Below, piece by piece: positions 42,566 through 51,393 of a DNA stretch of 64,000 nucleotides. Position 1 is the stretch's first letter. Every line of letters begins with the position of its first letter. A program made the translations under genes and the position numbers. Source of the stretch: an uncultured bacterium (lineage in GTDB: Bacteria > Atribacterota > Atribacteria > Atribacterales > Caldatribacteriaceae); assembly GCA_937922705.1 (NCBI GenBank), contig CALAIW010000002.1, positions 17,722-81,721 on the forward strand, in the 5' to 3' direction. The notes beneath the pieces are model-generated. The model worked only from the letters and a program-made list of their open reading frames with translations. It searched no databases and was not told the DNA's origin.

Positions 42566-43465
42566 ATGCTTTCGCTTTCGTACTTTCTCCAGCAGAGTAT
42601 GAATGGTGTTATTCTTGGGTGCATTTACGCCCTTCTTGCCCTTGGAATGACCGTGGTTTATGGAATCCTTCGACTTATCAACTTTGCCCATGGGGCCCTT
42701 ATTACCCTGGGGGCCTTTTGTGTATATTTCGTCTTCTTTCGTCTTGGTTTTCCCTTTGTGGCTTCGATTTTTCTGGTTCTTGGATTTGGGGGGCTTATGG
42801 GCCTTATTCTTGATTTTGTGGCTTACCGAAAGCTTCGGGGAGGACCAGAGGTTGCACTCCTTATTACTTCGCTCGGGTTTTATACCTTTATTGAAAACTT
42901 CACCAAACTCCTTGTATCACCCCAGCCCTATGCCTTTAAAACCCCCGCTTTTCTTGCTACTCTTTACCGAACACCTTTTCTGACTTTTCGGATTGTAGAC
43001 ATTTTTATTATCCTCTCGTCCCTTGCCATAATGCTTTCTTTTCACTTTTTCGTAAAGCGGACAAAAATGGGTATCGCTATGCGGGCTACCTCCGAGAACC
43101 TTGAGATTGCCAATCTTATGGGGATAGAAGTCAATCGAGTGATTTCAGTTGCTTTTGTTCTTGGTTCGGCGATCGCTGCCTTTACGGGGTTTCTCTGGGG
43201 AGCAAAATATGGGCAAATTTCTTATGATATGGGCTTTCTGACGGGGGTCAAGGCATTTGTGGCTGTTGTCGTTGGGGGGGTAGGAAGCGTTCCGGGTGCT
43301 ATGCTTGGTGGATTCGTTCTTGGGCTTGCTGAGATTCTTTCTATAGCCTTTCTGCCTACCCGTTTTGCAGAGTATCGCGATGGAATCGTTTTTGCCATTC
43401 TCATCCTTGTTCTTCTTGTGCGTCCTTCAGGGATTATGGGGATGAAGGAAGAGGTGCGGGTATGA
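42566..43465 (+). CDS. livH: Branched-chain amino acid ABC transporter, permease LivH
   Basis: A 299-aa permease with about eight membrane segments. LivH-typical stretches are ALGMTVVYGILRLINFAHG (25-43) and AMRATSENLEIANLMGI, the coupling loop. It starts one nt after livF and ends overlapping livM by 4 nt. Confidence 0.93.
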   Translation: MLSLSYFLQQSMNGVILGCIYALLALGMTVVYGILRLINFAHGALITLGAFCVYFVFFRLGFPFVASIFLVLGFGGLMGLILDFVAYRKLRGGPEVALLITSLGFYTFIENFTKLLVSPQPYAFKTPAFLATLYRTPFLTFRIVDIFIILSSLAIMLSFHFFVKRTKMGIAMRATSENLEIANLMGIEVNRVISVAFVLGSAIAAFTGFLWGAKYGQISYDMGFLTGVKAFVAVVVGGVGSVPGAMLGGFVLGLAEILSIAFLPTRFAEYRDGIVFAILILVLLVRPSGIMGMKEEVRV

Positions 43466-44481
43466 GGAAAGAGCTCTGGTTTGTCATTGGGGGACTTGTG
43501 CTTTTTGGAGCACTCTTTGTAGCTGAGCGCACACTGAATCGGTACATTTTGCATATCCTTGTCCTCATGGGGATTTACTCTATTGCTACCGTAAGTCTCA
43601 ATCTTACAAACGGATATACTGGTCTTTTTTCCTTGGGGCATGCGGCATTTATGGCTATTGGTGCATATACCTCAACTCTCCTTACTTTTCCTGTTTCCTT
43701 GCGAGAAGCCTATGAGCTTCCTCGTCTCCCATGGTTTCTCGGAGGACCGGATGCTTCCTGGCCTTTTTTCCCTGCCCTTCTTGTTGGGGGAGCTTTGGCA
43801 AGTTGTGCAGCTCTTCTTGTAGGTGCCCCGGTTTTGCGCCTTCGGGGGCATTACCTTTCTGTGGCTTCTCTCGGCTTTATGGTGATTGTGGTGACTTTTG
43901 CCAAGACCCTGAAGAATATAACCCGGGGACCAATGGGTATAAGCGCCATTCCTCTTTACACTAACCTGTACTGGACGTTCCTTTGGCTCCTCATCACAGT
44001 GTATGTGGTGTGGAGAATTGTTCATTCCCGCTTTGGTCGGGCTATGATGGCCATTCGGGATGATGAAACTGTGGCTCAGGTTCTTGGAATTTACCCTATG
44101 AAGTACAAGCTCTTTTCCTTCGCTGTGGGAGCGTTCTTTGCAGGAGTGGCTGGCGGACTGTACGCCCACTTTACCAAAGCTATTCGCCCTTTTGAGTTTT
44201 CTTTTGCCATGACTTTCCAAATTGTTGTCATGCTTATCGTTGGTGGTATGGGGACAATGAGTGGGCCAATTGTTGGAGCAGTGCTTCTCCTTACTCTTCG
44301 CTATGCGTTGAAACCTCTTGAGGAACATTTAAGACTTTATGGATTCATTGAACTCGTATATGCACTACTCCTTATTCTTGTCATGCTCTGGAAACCAGAA
44401 GGTCTTATGGGTAGAAAAAGAACCGCCCTGAGAGAGAGAAAGGAGGAGAAGGCATGGGCCGAGTTTTCCATTCCGAGATGA
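43462..44481 (+). CDS. livM: Branched-chain amino acid ABC transporter, permease LivM
   Basis: A 339-aa permease with about nine membrane segments. SLNLTNGYTGLFSLGHAAFM and the coupling loop MMAIRDDETVAQVLGI mark LivM. The 3' end overlaps the creatininase gene by 28 nt. Confidence 0.93.
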   Translation: MRKELWFVIGGLVLFGALFVAERTLNRYILHILVLMGIYSIATVSLNLTNGYTGLFSLGHAAFMAIGAYTSTLLTFPVSLREAYELPRLPWFLGGPDASWPFFPALLVGGALASCAALLVGAPVLRLRGHYLSVASLGFMVIVVTFAKTLKNITRGPMGISAIPLYTNLYWTFLWLLITVYVVWRIVHSRFGRAMMAIRDDETVAQVLGIYPMKYKLFSFAVGAFFAGVAGGLYAHFTKAIRPFEFSFAMTFQIVVMLIVGGMGTMSGPIVGAVLLLTLRYALKPLEEHLRLYGFIELVYALLLILVMLWKPEGLMGRKRTALRERKEEKAWAEFSIPR

Positions 44482-45212
44482 CCTATGTGGATTTCAAAGA
44501 GGGGAGCTTTGATAAGGCTATTATAGCTGTTGGCTCAAGCGAAAATCATGGGTTCCATCTGCCTTTTGGGACTGATACTCTTGTGGCCCAGGCCATTGCC
44601 CTTGAGGTAGCAAAGAGAGTCCCAGGAATGCTGGTTCTTCCACCTCTTTACTATGGCGTGAGTTTCCACTACGATGCCTTTCCTTTTACCTTGACCCTTC
44701 GACCGGAAGTCATGGTAGAAGTTCTTAAGGATGTTTTCACCTCTTGTATCAAACAAGGAATCTCTCGCATCATTATTATCAACGGTCACGATGGGAACAT
44801 TGCTCCTATTGAAATTGCTGCTCGTTCTGTAAAGGTAAGTTACCCCCATGCCTTCTTGGCTTGTCTTCCTGCCTGGTGGATAACGGCTGGAGAGCTTTTA
44901 CCTTCGGGAACTTTTGAGGTGTGGGGAGGACTTGGGCATGCCGGGGAGGGGGAGACCTCCATTGTTCTCTACCTTTTTCCCGAGCTCTGCCACATGGAGG
45001 AGGCTCGAGGTGTAGTGCCGGATCTCCCAGAAGGGCTTGAAATCAAATGGCGGTTTGAAGAACTCACGCCCTATGGGGCCACTGGGGACCCGAGAAAGGG
45101 AACGAGAGAAAAGGGAGAAAAAATGTTCCAAGCACTTGTCGATTATGTGGTGCGTTTTGTCGAGGAAATGGAGAAGCGAGGGTGGAAATATGGCGAAAAG
45201 TCCCGTGTTTGA
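44454..45212 (+). CDS. Creatininase-family amidohydrolase
   Basis: A 252-aa member of the creatinine amidohydrolase/MftE/ArfB family. Metal-binding motifs are GSSENHGFHLPFGTDT (27-42), NGHDGN and GHAGEGETS. Substrates in the family are cyclic or linear amides. It is encoded inside livM with AAAGGAGGAGAAGG before ATG, and directly before asnS, so the importer may bring in the amide it cleaves. The exact substrate is unknown. Confidence 0.85.
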   Translation: MGRVFHSEMTYVDFKEGSFDKAIIAVGSSENHGFHLPFGTDTLVAQAIALEVAKRVPGMLVLPPLYYGVSFHYDAFPFTLTLRPEVMVEVLKDVFTSCIKQGISRIIIINGHDGNIAPIEIAARSVKVSYPHAFLACLPAWWITAGELLPSGTFEVWGGLGHAGEGETSIVLYLFPELCHMEEARGVVPDLPEGLEIKWRFEELTPYGATGDPRKGTREKGEKMFQALVDYVVRFVEEMEKRGWKYGEKSRV

Positions 45213-46539
45213 AAAAGGATGGACTTCTCGTGCCTTCCCCTGGGCTTCCATCGAGAGTATCGACTGGTGGGATGGAAAAGAGGTTGAACTTCGAGGATGG
45301 TTGGCAAACCGCCGTTCAAGTGGAAAAATTGTCTTTCTCATTATTCGAGACGGAACAGGCTTCATTCAGGCTACAGTTGCTTTAAATGAGACTTTTTCGA
45401 GGGAAGATTTAAAGTTCTTGGAGCGTCTTCCCTTTGAGTCTGCTCTCCTTGTACGGGGGAGGGTAAAACGGGAACCTCGAGCGCCTTTCTGTGGATATGA
45501 ACTTGAGGTTCAAGGTGTGCGGGTTCTTTCTATTCCTCAAGAAGAGTACCCGATTCAGAAGAAAGAGCACTCTGTCGAATTCCTCATGGAGCACCGCCAC
45601 CTCTGGCTTCGCTCTCGAAAACAAAACGCCATCCTCAGAGTCCGTAATGCTGTTATCATGGGAATCCATGAATTCTTGCAAAAAGAGGGATTTATCCTCA
45701 TCGACCCTCCTATCCTTACTCCTGCTGCTTGTGAAGGGACAACAACGCTTTTTGAACTCGACTATTTTGACCTTGGAAAGGCGTATCTCTCGCAAAGTGG
45801 ACAACTCTATATGGAAGCGGCTTGTATGGCTTTCGGAAGAGTATACTGTCTTGCTCCAGCCTTTCGTGCTGAAAAGTCTAAAACCCGTCGCCATCTTACT
45901 GAATTCTGGATGGTGGAGCCTGAAGCAGCCTTCTTTACTTTTGAAGACAATGTAAAACTTCAAGAGCAGCTTGTCTCCTTTATCGTCCAGAAAGTCCTTG
46001 CTGAGTGTTCACGGGAGCTTGAAGTACTTGAGCGAGATATAAAGCCGCTCGAGAGGGTTGTGCCACCATTCCCCCGTATTTCGTACTCTGAAGCGATAGA
46101 GATTCTCCAAAGAAAAGGGTTTTCCATCCAGTGGGGTGATGATTTAGGTGGGGATGAAGAAACGGCCATTTCCGAAGAGTTTGATCGCCCCGTTTTTATC
46201 CATCATTATCCCAAGGCTATAAAAGCCTTTTACATGCAACCAGATCCTGAAAACCCTGATCTTGTCCTGAACGATGACCTTATAGCTCCAGAAGGATATG
46301 GAGAGATTATCGGTGGAAGTGAACGTATTTATGACCTTGACCTTCTTGAGGAGCGTCTTCGAGAGCACAATCTTCCTCGGGAAGCTTTCGAGTGGTATCT
46401 TGATCTCCGCCGCTTTGGAACGTGTCCTCACTCTGGTTTTGGTCTTGGGATAGAACGAACGGTTGCCTGGATTTGTGGTGCTCACCATATTCGAGAGACT
46501 ATTCCTTTTCCTCGCCAGATTTATCGGATTTATCCATAG
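45190..46539 (+). CDS. asnS: Asparaginyl-tRNA synthetase
   Basis: A 449-aa class IIb aaRS. An OB-fold anticodon domain (about 25-120) precedes the catalytic core, with motif 2 FRAEKSKTRRHLTEFWMVEP and motif 3 GFGLGIERTVAWICG. The PxHSGFGLG end and length separate AsnRS from AspRS, and the absence of the AspRS insertion supports Asn. ATG at 45190 lies within the creatininase gene end, with GAGGGTGG upstream. It probably co-transcribes with the importer operon. Confidence 0.9.
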   Translation: MAKSPVFEKGWTSRAFPWASIESIDWWDGKEVELRGWLANRRSSGKIVFLIIRDGTGFIQATVALNETFSREDLKFLERLPFESALLVRGRVKREPRAPFCGYELEVQGVRVLSIPQEEYPIQKKEHSVEFLMEHRHLWLRSRKQNAILRVRNAVIMGIHEFLQKEGFILIDPPILTPAACEGTTTLFELDYFDLGKAYLSQSGQLYMEAACMAFGRVYCLAPAFRAEKSKTRRHLTEFWMVEPEAAFFTFEDNVKLQEQLVSFIVQKVLAECSRELEVLERDIKPLERVVPPFPRISYSEAIEILQRKGFSIQWGDDLGGDEETAISEEFDRPVFIHHYPKAIKAFYMQPDPENPDLVLNDDLIAPEGYGEIIGGSERIYDLDLLEERLREHNLPREAFEWYLDLRRFGTCPHSGFGLGIERTVAWICGAHHIRETIPFPRQIYRIYP

Positions 46540-46573
46540 CATGATCTATTTACAGAATTTTTGCCAAGCTACG

Positions 46574-46602
46574 TTGACACAAGGTCTTTACCGTGTTACC
46601 AT
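46574..46602 (+). promoter_or_regulatory. Promoter of the cold shock gene
   Basis: TTGACA (46574-46579), 17-nt spacer, TACCAT (46597-46602). A leader of about 50 nt follows, ending in AGGAGG before the ATG. Confidence 0.65.
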
Positions 46603-46655
46603 GCTTTTGGGTTTGCGCAAGCCCTGAATTTTCTTTTTAGGAGGTTTCAGTTTCA

Positions 46656-46856
46656 ATGCCAACTGGGAAAGTTAAGTGGTTCAGTGCAACGAAAGGGTAC
46701 GGGTTCATCGAGTCTGATGAAGGTGGAGACGTTTTCGTGCACTATACGGCAATTGAGGGAACTGGCTTCAAGACCCTTGAGCAGGGACAGGCAGTGGAAT
46801 TTGAAGTTCAGCAAGGCACGAAAGGCCCTCAGGCAGTGCGAGTAAGAAAGCTCTGA
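46656..46856 (+). CDS. Cold shock protein (CspA family)
   Basis: A 66-aa single-stranded nucleic acid-binding beta barrel. RNP1 is KGYGFIE (13-19), RNP2 VFVHYTAI (about 26-33). It melts RNA structure and may act constitutively. Own promoter and terminator give a one-gene unit. Confidence 0.96.
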   Translation: MPTGKVKWFSATKGYGFIESDEGGDVFVHYTAIEGTGFKTLEQGQAVEFEVQQGTKGPQAVRVRKL

Positions 46857-46872
46857 AATCCTCGAAAAGGGG

Positions 46873-46903
46873 AGCCCCGACGCAGCCGCGTCGGGGCTTT
46901 TTT
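46873..46903. terminator. Terminator between cspA and glgP
   Basis: An 11-bp stem AGCCCCGACGC / GCGTCGGGGCT with a four-base loop (46873-46898), then six T. It ends cspA transcripts and, lying between convergent genes, may also stop glgP transcripts though the reverse T-run is weak. Confidence 0.92.
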
Positions 46904-46907
46904 GTTT

Positions 46908-48635
46908 TTAGCTTGCAGTTTCCGCTTGGAGAGCGGAGTTTGCAAAGAGAGGTTGGTGAAAGTACGCCTCCGTTACATAGCGACGCATCATTCGGTGCGC
47001 GTTGAAGTAAGGAGCAACCTTGCTAATGGCATTTTTCATGAGTTGCCGCCAGTGATCTTTCTGAGTGTAATAGAGAGGAAGGATAAGGTATTCAAGCTTG
47101 TTGTAGAAGTCGTCGATTTCTTCCTCAAAAAGTTCTTGTGAAGTCTTTCCTGTGTCGCTTTCTGGCCCGATGGACCATCCTGTGACCCCTTCTATGTGCC
47201 CTTCTATCCACCAGCCGTCGAGGACGCTAAAATGGAGCACTCCATTATGAGCGGCTTTCATACCACTTGTTCCTGAAGCTTCAAAGGGTCGCATAGGGGT
47301 GTTAAGCCATACATCAACTCCTGCAACCATTTTCCTCGCGATTTCAAGATCGTAGTTCTCAAGGAAGGCTATTTTGATCTCCGAACCAAGTTCCCGTGCA
47401 AGGCGGATGATTTCCTGAATACATCGTTTCCCCTCCCAATCCTGGGGATGAGCCTTTCCAGCAAAGATGAATTGAAAGGGTCCTTTACGACGAATCTTTT
47501 TGAGGCGTGTAAGATCAGAGAAGATGAAAAGAGGCCGTTTGTACGCAGTCATTCGCCGGGCAAATCCGATGGTAAGCACATTTTCTTCCATTTCCACTCC
47601 AGTTGTATCCTTCACAAGCTGGAGGAGTTTTCGTTTTTCCTCTTGATGGGCTTTCCAAATTTCCTCATCTGGGATAATGTCAGCTCGGGAGAGAAAGCTT
47701 GGCTCGTAGGCCCAGCCAGGGATGTATCGATCAAAGAGGGCTCGAAAACTCTCGCTTGTCCAGGTAAAGCTATGTACACCATTGGTAATCGAGTGAATAG
47801 CATACCCGGGGAACATATGGCGAGAGACCTCGCTATGGCGGCGAGCAACACCGTTGACATATCCGCTTAGATTCAGGGCAAGAAAGGTCATGTTAAGGTG
47901 ATCTTCGCCTCCATACTTCTTAAGAAGGGGGAAGGGAACAACTTCCTCAAGGACCTCCTGAACAAGGTCGTAGGCGAATTTGTCATGCCCAGCTTCAACT
48001 GGAGTATGGGTAGTAAAAACACAACGGGCACGGACAAATTCTGGGTCAAACTGAGGACTTTGACGAAGGAGTTCAAGAGTGATCAAAGCAGCATGTCCCT
48101 CGTTTATGTGGTATTTTCGTACTTCGAAACCCAAGGCCCTTAAGATTCTCGCTCCTCCGATACCAAGAACAATTTCTTGTTTTAAACGGTAACGACGGTC
48201 ACCTCCGTAAAGAAAGTCAGTTATTGTGCGATCTTCAGGAGTGTTCTCAGGGAGATCCGTATCAAGGAAGATCACAGGTACGATGCTCCCAATAAAGCTT
48301 CGCCAGAAGTATACCCAGGCACCTACAGTAACCTTACGACCCTCAATAGTTACAGTAACTTTCTGGGGAAGGGGGGTAAGGATTTTCTCCACTTCCCACT
48401 CCATGGGATGCTCGACTTGCCAACCTTCAGGGGTGATTTCTTGACGTAAATAACCTTTGCGACTTACAAGGGTTACTGCTACAAAAGGAATGGAGAGGTC
48501 CGCTGCAGAGCGCACTGTATCTCCAGCAAGAACACCAAGACCACCACTATACGTTGGGATATCGTTGAAAAGGGCGATTTCCATCGAAAAGTAGGCGATA
48601 ACCGGTTCTCTCTTGAGCTGCTCAAAAATTTCCAT
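46908..48635 (-). CDS. glgP: Alpha-glucan (glycogen/maltodextrin) phosphorylase
   Basis: A 575-aa short-form GT35 phosphorylase that releases glucose 1-phosphate from alpha-1,4-glucans. It has YFSMEIAL and PTYSGGLGVLAGD near the N-terminus. The PLP lysine lies in EASGTSGMKAAHNG. The short form lacks the allosteric segments of the approximately 800-aa enzymes and resembles archaeal and thermophile types. RBS AGGAGG. dut lies directly upstream on the same strand. Confidence 0.92.
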   Translation of the reverse strand: MEIFEQLKREPVIAYFSMEIALFNDIPTYSGGLGVLAGDTVRSAADLSIPFVAVTLVSRKGYLRQEITPEGWQVEHPMEWEVEKILTPLPQKVTVTIEGRKVTVGAWVYFWRSFIGSIVPVIFLDTDLPENTPEDRTITDFLYGGDRRYRLKQEIVLGIGGARILRALGFEVRKYHINEGHAALITLELLRQSPQFDPEFVRARCVFTTHTPVEAGHDKFAYDLVQEVLEEVVPFPLLKKYGGEDHLNMTFLALNLSGYVNGVARRHSEVSRHMFPGYAIHSITNGVHSFTWTSESFRALFDRYIPGWAYEPSFLSRADIIPDEEIWKAHQEEKRKLLQLVKDTTGVEMEENVLTIGFARRMTAYKRPLFIFSDLTRLKKIRRKGPFQFIFAGKAHPQDWEGKRCIQEIIRLARELGSEIKIAFLENYDLEIARKMVAGVDVWLNTPMRPFEASGTSGMKAAHNGVLHFSVLDGWWIEGHIEGVTGWSIGPESDTGKTSQELFEEEIDDFYNKLEYLILPLYYTQKDHWRQLMKNAISKVAPYFNAHRMMRRYVTEAYFHQPLFANSALQAETAS

Positions 48636-48649
48636 GGAACTCCTCCTTC

Positions 48650-49084
48650 CTATTTTCCCGTAGACCCAAGGCCCCTTTCGCCACGACGAGTAGAGGAGAG
48701 GATAGAAGCTTCTACAATACGCACTTTAGGGATTTCGCGCAAAGCTCCCTGAGCGATGCGGTCACCCTTGTGGATGTGATATGCTGCATCCCCAAAGTTG
48801 AAAAGTCGCACTACCCAGCTTCCTCGATATCCTGAATCGATTGTTCCGGGATGTACCATTATGCCATGGTGGATTCCCATACCACTTCGAGGACGAATGA
48901 CCACTTCGTACCCCGGGGGAAATTCCGAAGCAATTTCAAGGTCAACAACGGCACTTTTTCCCGGGGGAATAGTGACGTCACAGGGGCTAAAAAGATCAAA
49001 ACAGGCATCATCATCATAAGCAAATTGCGGAAGTTTTGCTCGTTCGGTAAGAAGTCTAAAACGTATTACGACTTCTTTTGCCAT
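48650..49084 (-). CDS. dut: Deoxyuridine triphosphatase (dUTPase)
   Basis: A 144-aa trimeric dUTP pyrophosphatase. Motif 2 lies in RPRSGMGIHHGI, motif 3 in GTIDSGYRG, and the C-terminal motif 5 RGERGLGSTG is intact. It removes dUTP and supplies dUMP. ATG behind GGAGAG. It shares a tight divergent promoter region with the next plus-strand gene. Confidence 0.95.
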   Translation of the reverse strand: MAKEVVIRFRLLTERAKLPQFAYDDDACFDLFSPCDVTIPPGKSAVVDLEIASEFPPGYEVVIRPRSGMGIHHGIMVHPGTIDSGYRGSWVVRLFNFGDAAYHIHKGDRIAQGALREIPKVRIVEASILSSTRRGERGLGSTGK

Positions 49085-49107
49085 CGTGGTCTCTCCTTTT
49101 TGGTAAT

Positions 49108-49115
49108 ATTATACT
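49108..49115. promoter_or_regulatory. Overlapping divergent -10 boxes for dut and the 754-aa membrane protein
   Basis: TATAAT on the minus strand (49113-49108) and TATACT on the plus strand (49110-49115) overlap by four bases in a 44-nt gap. The two polymerases cannot bind together. The plus transcript would have only about seven nt of leader. Confidence 0.45.
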
Positions 49116-49128
49116 GGAAGGATATGCG

Positions 49129-51393
49129 ATGAAACAAAAGATGCTTGCTCAGCTCCTTTTTCTTGTTTCCTTGGTGTGTCTTGCCTACGAAACCGTTCTT
49201 TTTCGGCTTTTCACTTTCTTTTTTGGGTACCATTTTGTTTCACTCCTTGTTGCCTTAGCTACTCTTGGTTACGGAGCTTCTGGCGTTCTCTCCCCATATT
49301 GTCCTCGCTCTTTCAAGAATATGGCCTCTTCTCTTTTTCTTGGTGCTCTTTTGGGGAGCAGTGTCGCTTTTCTCTTTCTTCCCCTTGATGTTTATGAGTT
49401 TTTTGTACGTCCTGTGCAGTGGGTGTACCTGGGTTTTCTTCTTTTTGTAACTTTTCTTCCTTTCTTCTTCCATGGTCTCCTTCAAGTCACCGCTTTTGAG
49501 TTATTTCCCGAGCTTTTTCCTTCTTTCTATGCTGTGAATTTTGCTGGTTCGGCGCTTGGGGTTTTGGGAGCACTTCTTCTTCTCTCTGTGTGTAACGAGG
49601 TTCACGCTCTTTTTGTCCTTATTGTCTTCCTTGGGCTTTTTGTCTTAGAGGGAAGAAAACGTTTCGTGGTTTTTGGGCTTCTTCCTCTCCTTTTCTTTCC
49701 TCTCCGTCCATTTCTTTCCCCTTATTCTCCCTCCCGAGCGCTCTTTACTCTCCCTGAGACAAAACTCCTCAGGGTGTACCGTAATCCTGCAGAACACCTT
49801 GAAGTTTTTGCCACACCCTATCAGAGGGTCGGATGGGGATTAAGTCCTCTTTTTCAGGGTATTCCTCCTGAGAGCTTGACTCTTGTGCATGACCATACGG
49901 ACGTTTCCCTTTTTCCCCGGACGGTTACGTCCCATTTCTGCGAACACCTCCTTATAGCTCTTCCTTTTTCCGTGTGTAAACCAGAGCGGGTTGTTATCAT
50001 CGAAGAGAAGGAAGGTCTTGCTGTGTACACGGCGTCTGTCTTGGGAGTTTCCAACATCGATTTTGTGACTCAATCACCACTTTTTGCTGCTTTCCTGAGA
50101 GACTATGTCCCTTCTTTTCCCGCCAAAACACATGTTGCTTTTCCTCGAAAGTTTGTGGCTGCACGAGAGTTCTTGTGGGACTTGTTTGTTGTTCGAATTC
50201 CTGTGGGAAGAGCTACAGTATTTCCGGGAAGCTTTTCTTTTGTGGAGGATTTCCTCTTGACGGTTGAGGGTGTTCAAGACCTCTTTCGGGCTTTAACTCC
50301 TGAGGGAGTCGGAGTCTTTTCTCTCTTCCTTCAAAATCCTCCTTCGGTCCTTCCAAAACTCGTTCTCCTCCTTCGAGAAGCTTTGGGAGAGATGGTAGTT
50401 CGAGAGCAGCTCATTGTGGTTAAGGGTTTGGATTTTGCTTTGGTTCTTGTTAAAAAAGTTCCATGGAATGAAGAGGAAAAGAAGGCAATTTTTCAGCATG
50501 TTCGGGATTATTCCTTCGATATAGTATATGGACCTTGGGGAGAGGAGGAAGTGGAAAGGATTTTCCAAACGGGAAAGCGATACTACCAATCTGTGTGCAA
50601 GGCTTTGGAAGGGAGGAAAGACGAGTTTTTTGATTTACGGCCGTCTTGGGACAGCCGGCCATATTTTAGAAACTTCTTTTCTTTCAGAAACTTACAAGGT
50701 GCTCTTGGAGAGGTAGGTAAGCGCTGGCTTCCTTTTGGAGGAGCGGGCTTTCTTGCCGTGCTTGCTGTCCTTAGTATCGTTGGTGGATTTTCGATGGTGT
50801 TTGTTCTCCTCCCCACTTTCTTAAGAAAGCGGGGTTTTTCGCTACCACGGTTTCGCTTCCTCCTTGGAGGGGTTTGTACTGGTGTAGGGTTCATGGGTAT
50901 AGAGATTCCTCTCTTCACGTATCTTGGGATGCTTATTGGTTTCCCACTGTATTCCTTTTCTTTTCTCCTTAGCATTCTCTTTGTTTTCTCAGGACTTGGG
51001 AGCCTTTTGGTCTTCAAAGCAGGTACTCGCTTTCCCAAAGGTATTTTCCTGGGCCATGCTATTTTCCTTCTTGCCTGCCTTTTTGGACTGTACCTTTTGC
51101 GAGGTGCCTTAGTGAGGCTTTCACCCCTTATAAGCCTTTTCCTTGTTTCTCCTTTCCTCGGTGTTTTAGGATGCTTTCTTGGCTTTCCTTTTCCTCTCCT
51201 CTCTCAAAGCGTGCGAAGGTTCGCTCCAGATCTTTTTAGCGAAGTCTTTGCCTGGAATGGTTTCTTCTCAGTGATAGCCTCGCTTCTTGTACATCTTATG
51301 CTTGTTTTTTGGGGACTCTGGAATACTTTTCTTGTAGCGCTTGTCGCTTACTCTCTTTTCTCTTTGCTATTGTACCCTTTTTTCTCTCGTTAG
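49129..51393 (+). CDS. Polytopic membrane protein with spermidine-synthase-like insert
   Basis: A 754-aa protein. About six hydrophobic segments fill residues 1-210, a soluble region runs about 215-530, and seven or eight more membrane segments follow to the end. The layout and segments such as WDLFVVRIPVG and SWDSRPYFRNFF match the fused spermidine-synthase/transporter-like proteins. The expected SAM motif GGGDG is not seen (ERVVIIEEKEGLAVYTASVLG stands in its place), so catalysis is doubtful. Function unknown; transport or lipid modification is possible. Confidence 0.7.
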   Translation: MKQKMLAQLLFLVSLVCLAYETVLFRLFTFFFGYHFVSLLVALATLGYGASGVLSPYCPRSFKNMASSLFLGALLGSSVAFLFLPLDVYEFFVRPVQWVYLGFLLFVTFLPFFFHGLLQVTAFELFPELFPSFYAVNFAGSALGVLGALLLLSVCNEVHALFVLIVFLGLFVLEGRKRFVVFGLLPLLFFPLRPFLSPYSPSRALFTLPETKLLRVYRNPAEHLEVFATPYQRVGWGLSPLFQGIPPESLTLVHDHTDVSLFPRTVTSHFCEHLLIALPFSVCKPERVVIIEEKEGLAVYTASVLGVSNIDFVTQSPLFAAFLRDYVPSFPAKTHVAFPRKFVAAREFLWDLFVVRIPVGRATVFPGSFSFVEDFLLTVEGVQDLFRALTPEGVGVFSLFLQNPPSVLPKLVLLLREALGEMVVREQLIVVKGLDFALVLVKKVPWNEEEKKAIFQHVRDYSFDIVYGPWGEEEVERIFQTGKRYYQSVCKALEGRKDEFFDLRPSWDSRPYFRNFFSFRNLQGALGEVGKRWLPFGGAGFLAVLAVLSIVGGFSMVFVLLPTFLRKRGFSLPRFRFLLGGVCTGVGFMGIEIPLFTYLGMLIGFPLYSFSFLLSILFVFSGLGSLLVFKAGTRFPKGIFLGHAIFLLACLFGLYLLRGALVRLSPLISLFLVSPFLGVLGCFLGFPFPLLSQSVRRFAPDLFSEVFAWNGFFSVIASLLVHLMLVFWGLWNTFLVALVAYSLFSLLLYPFFSR

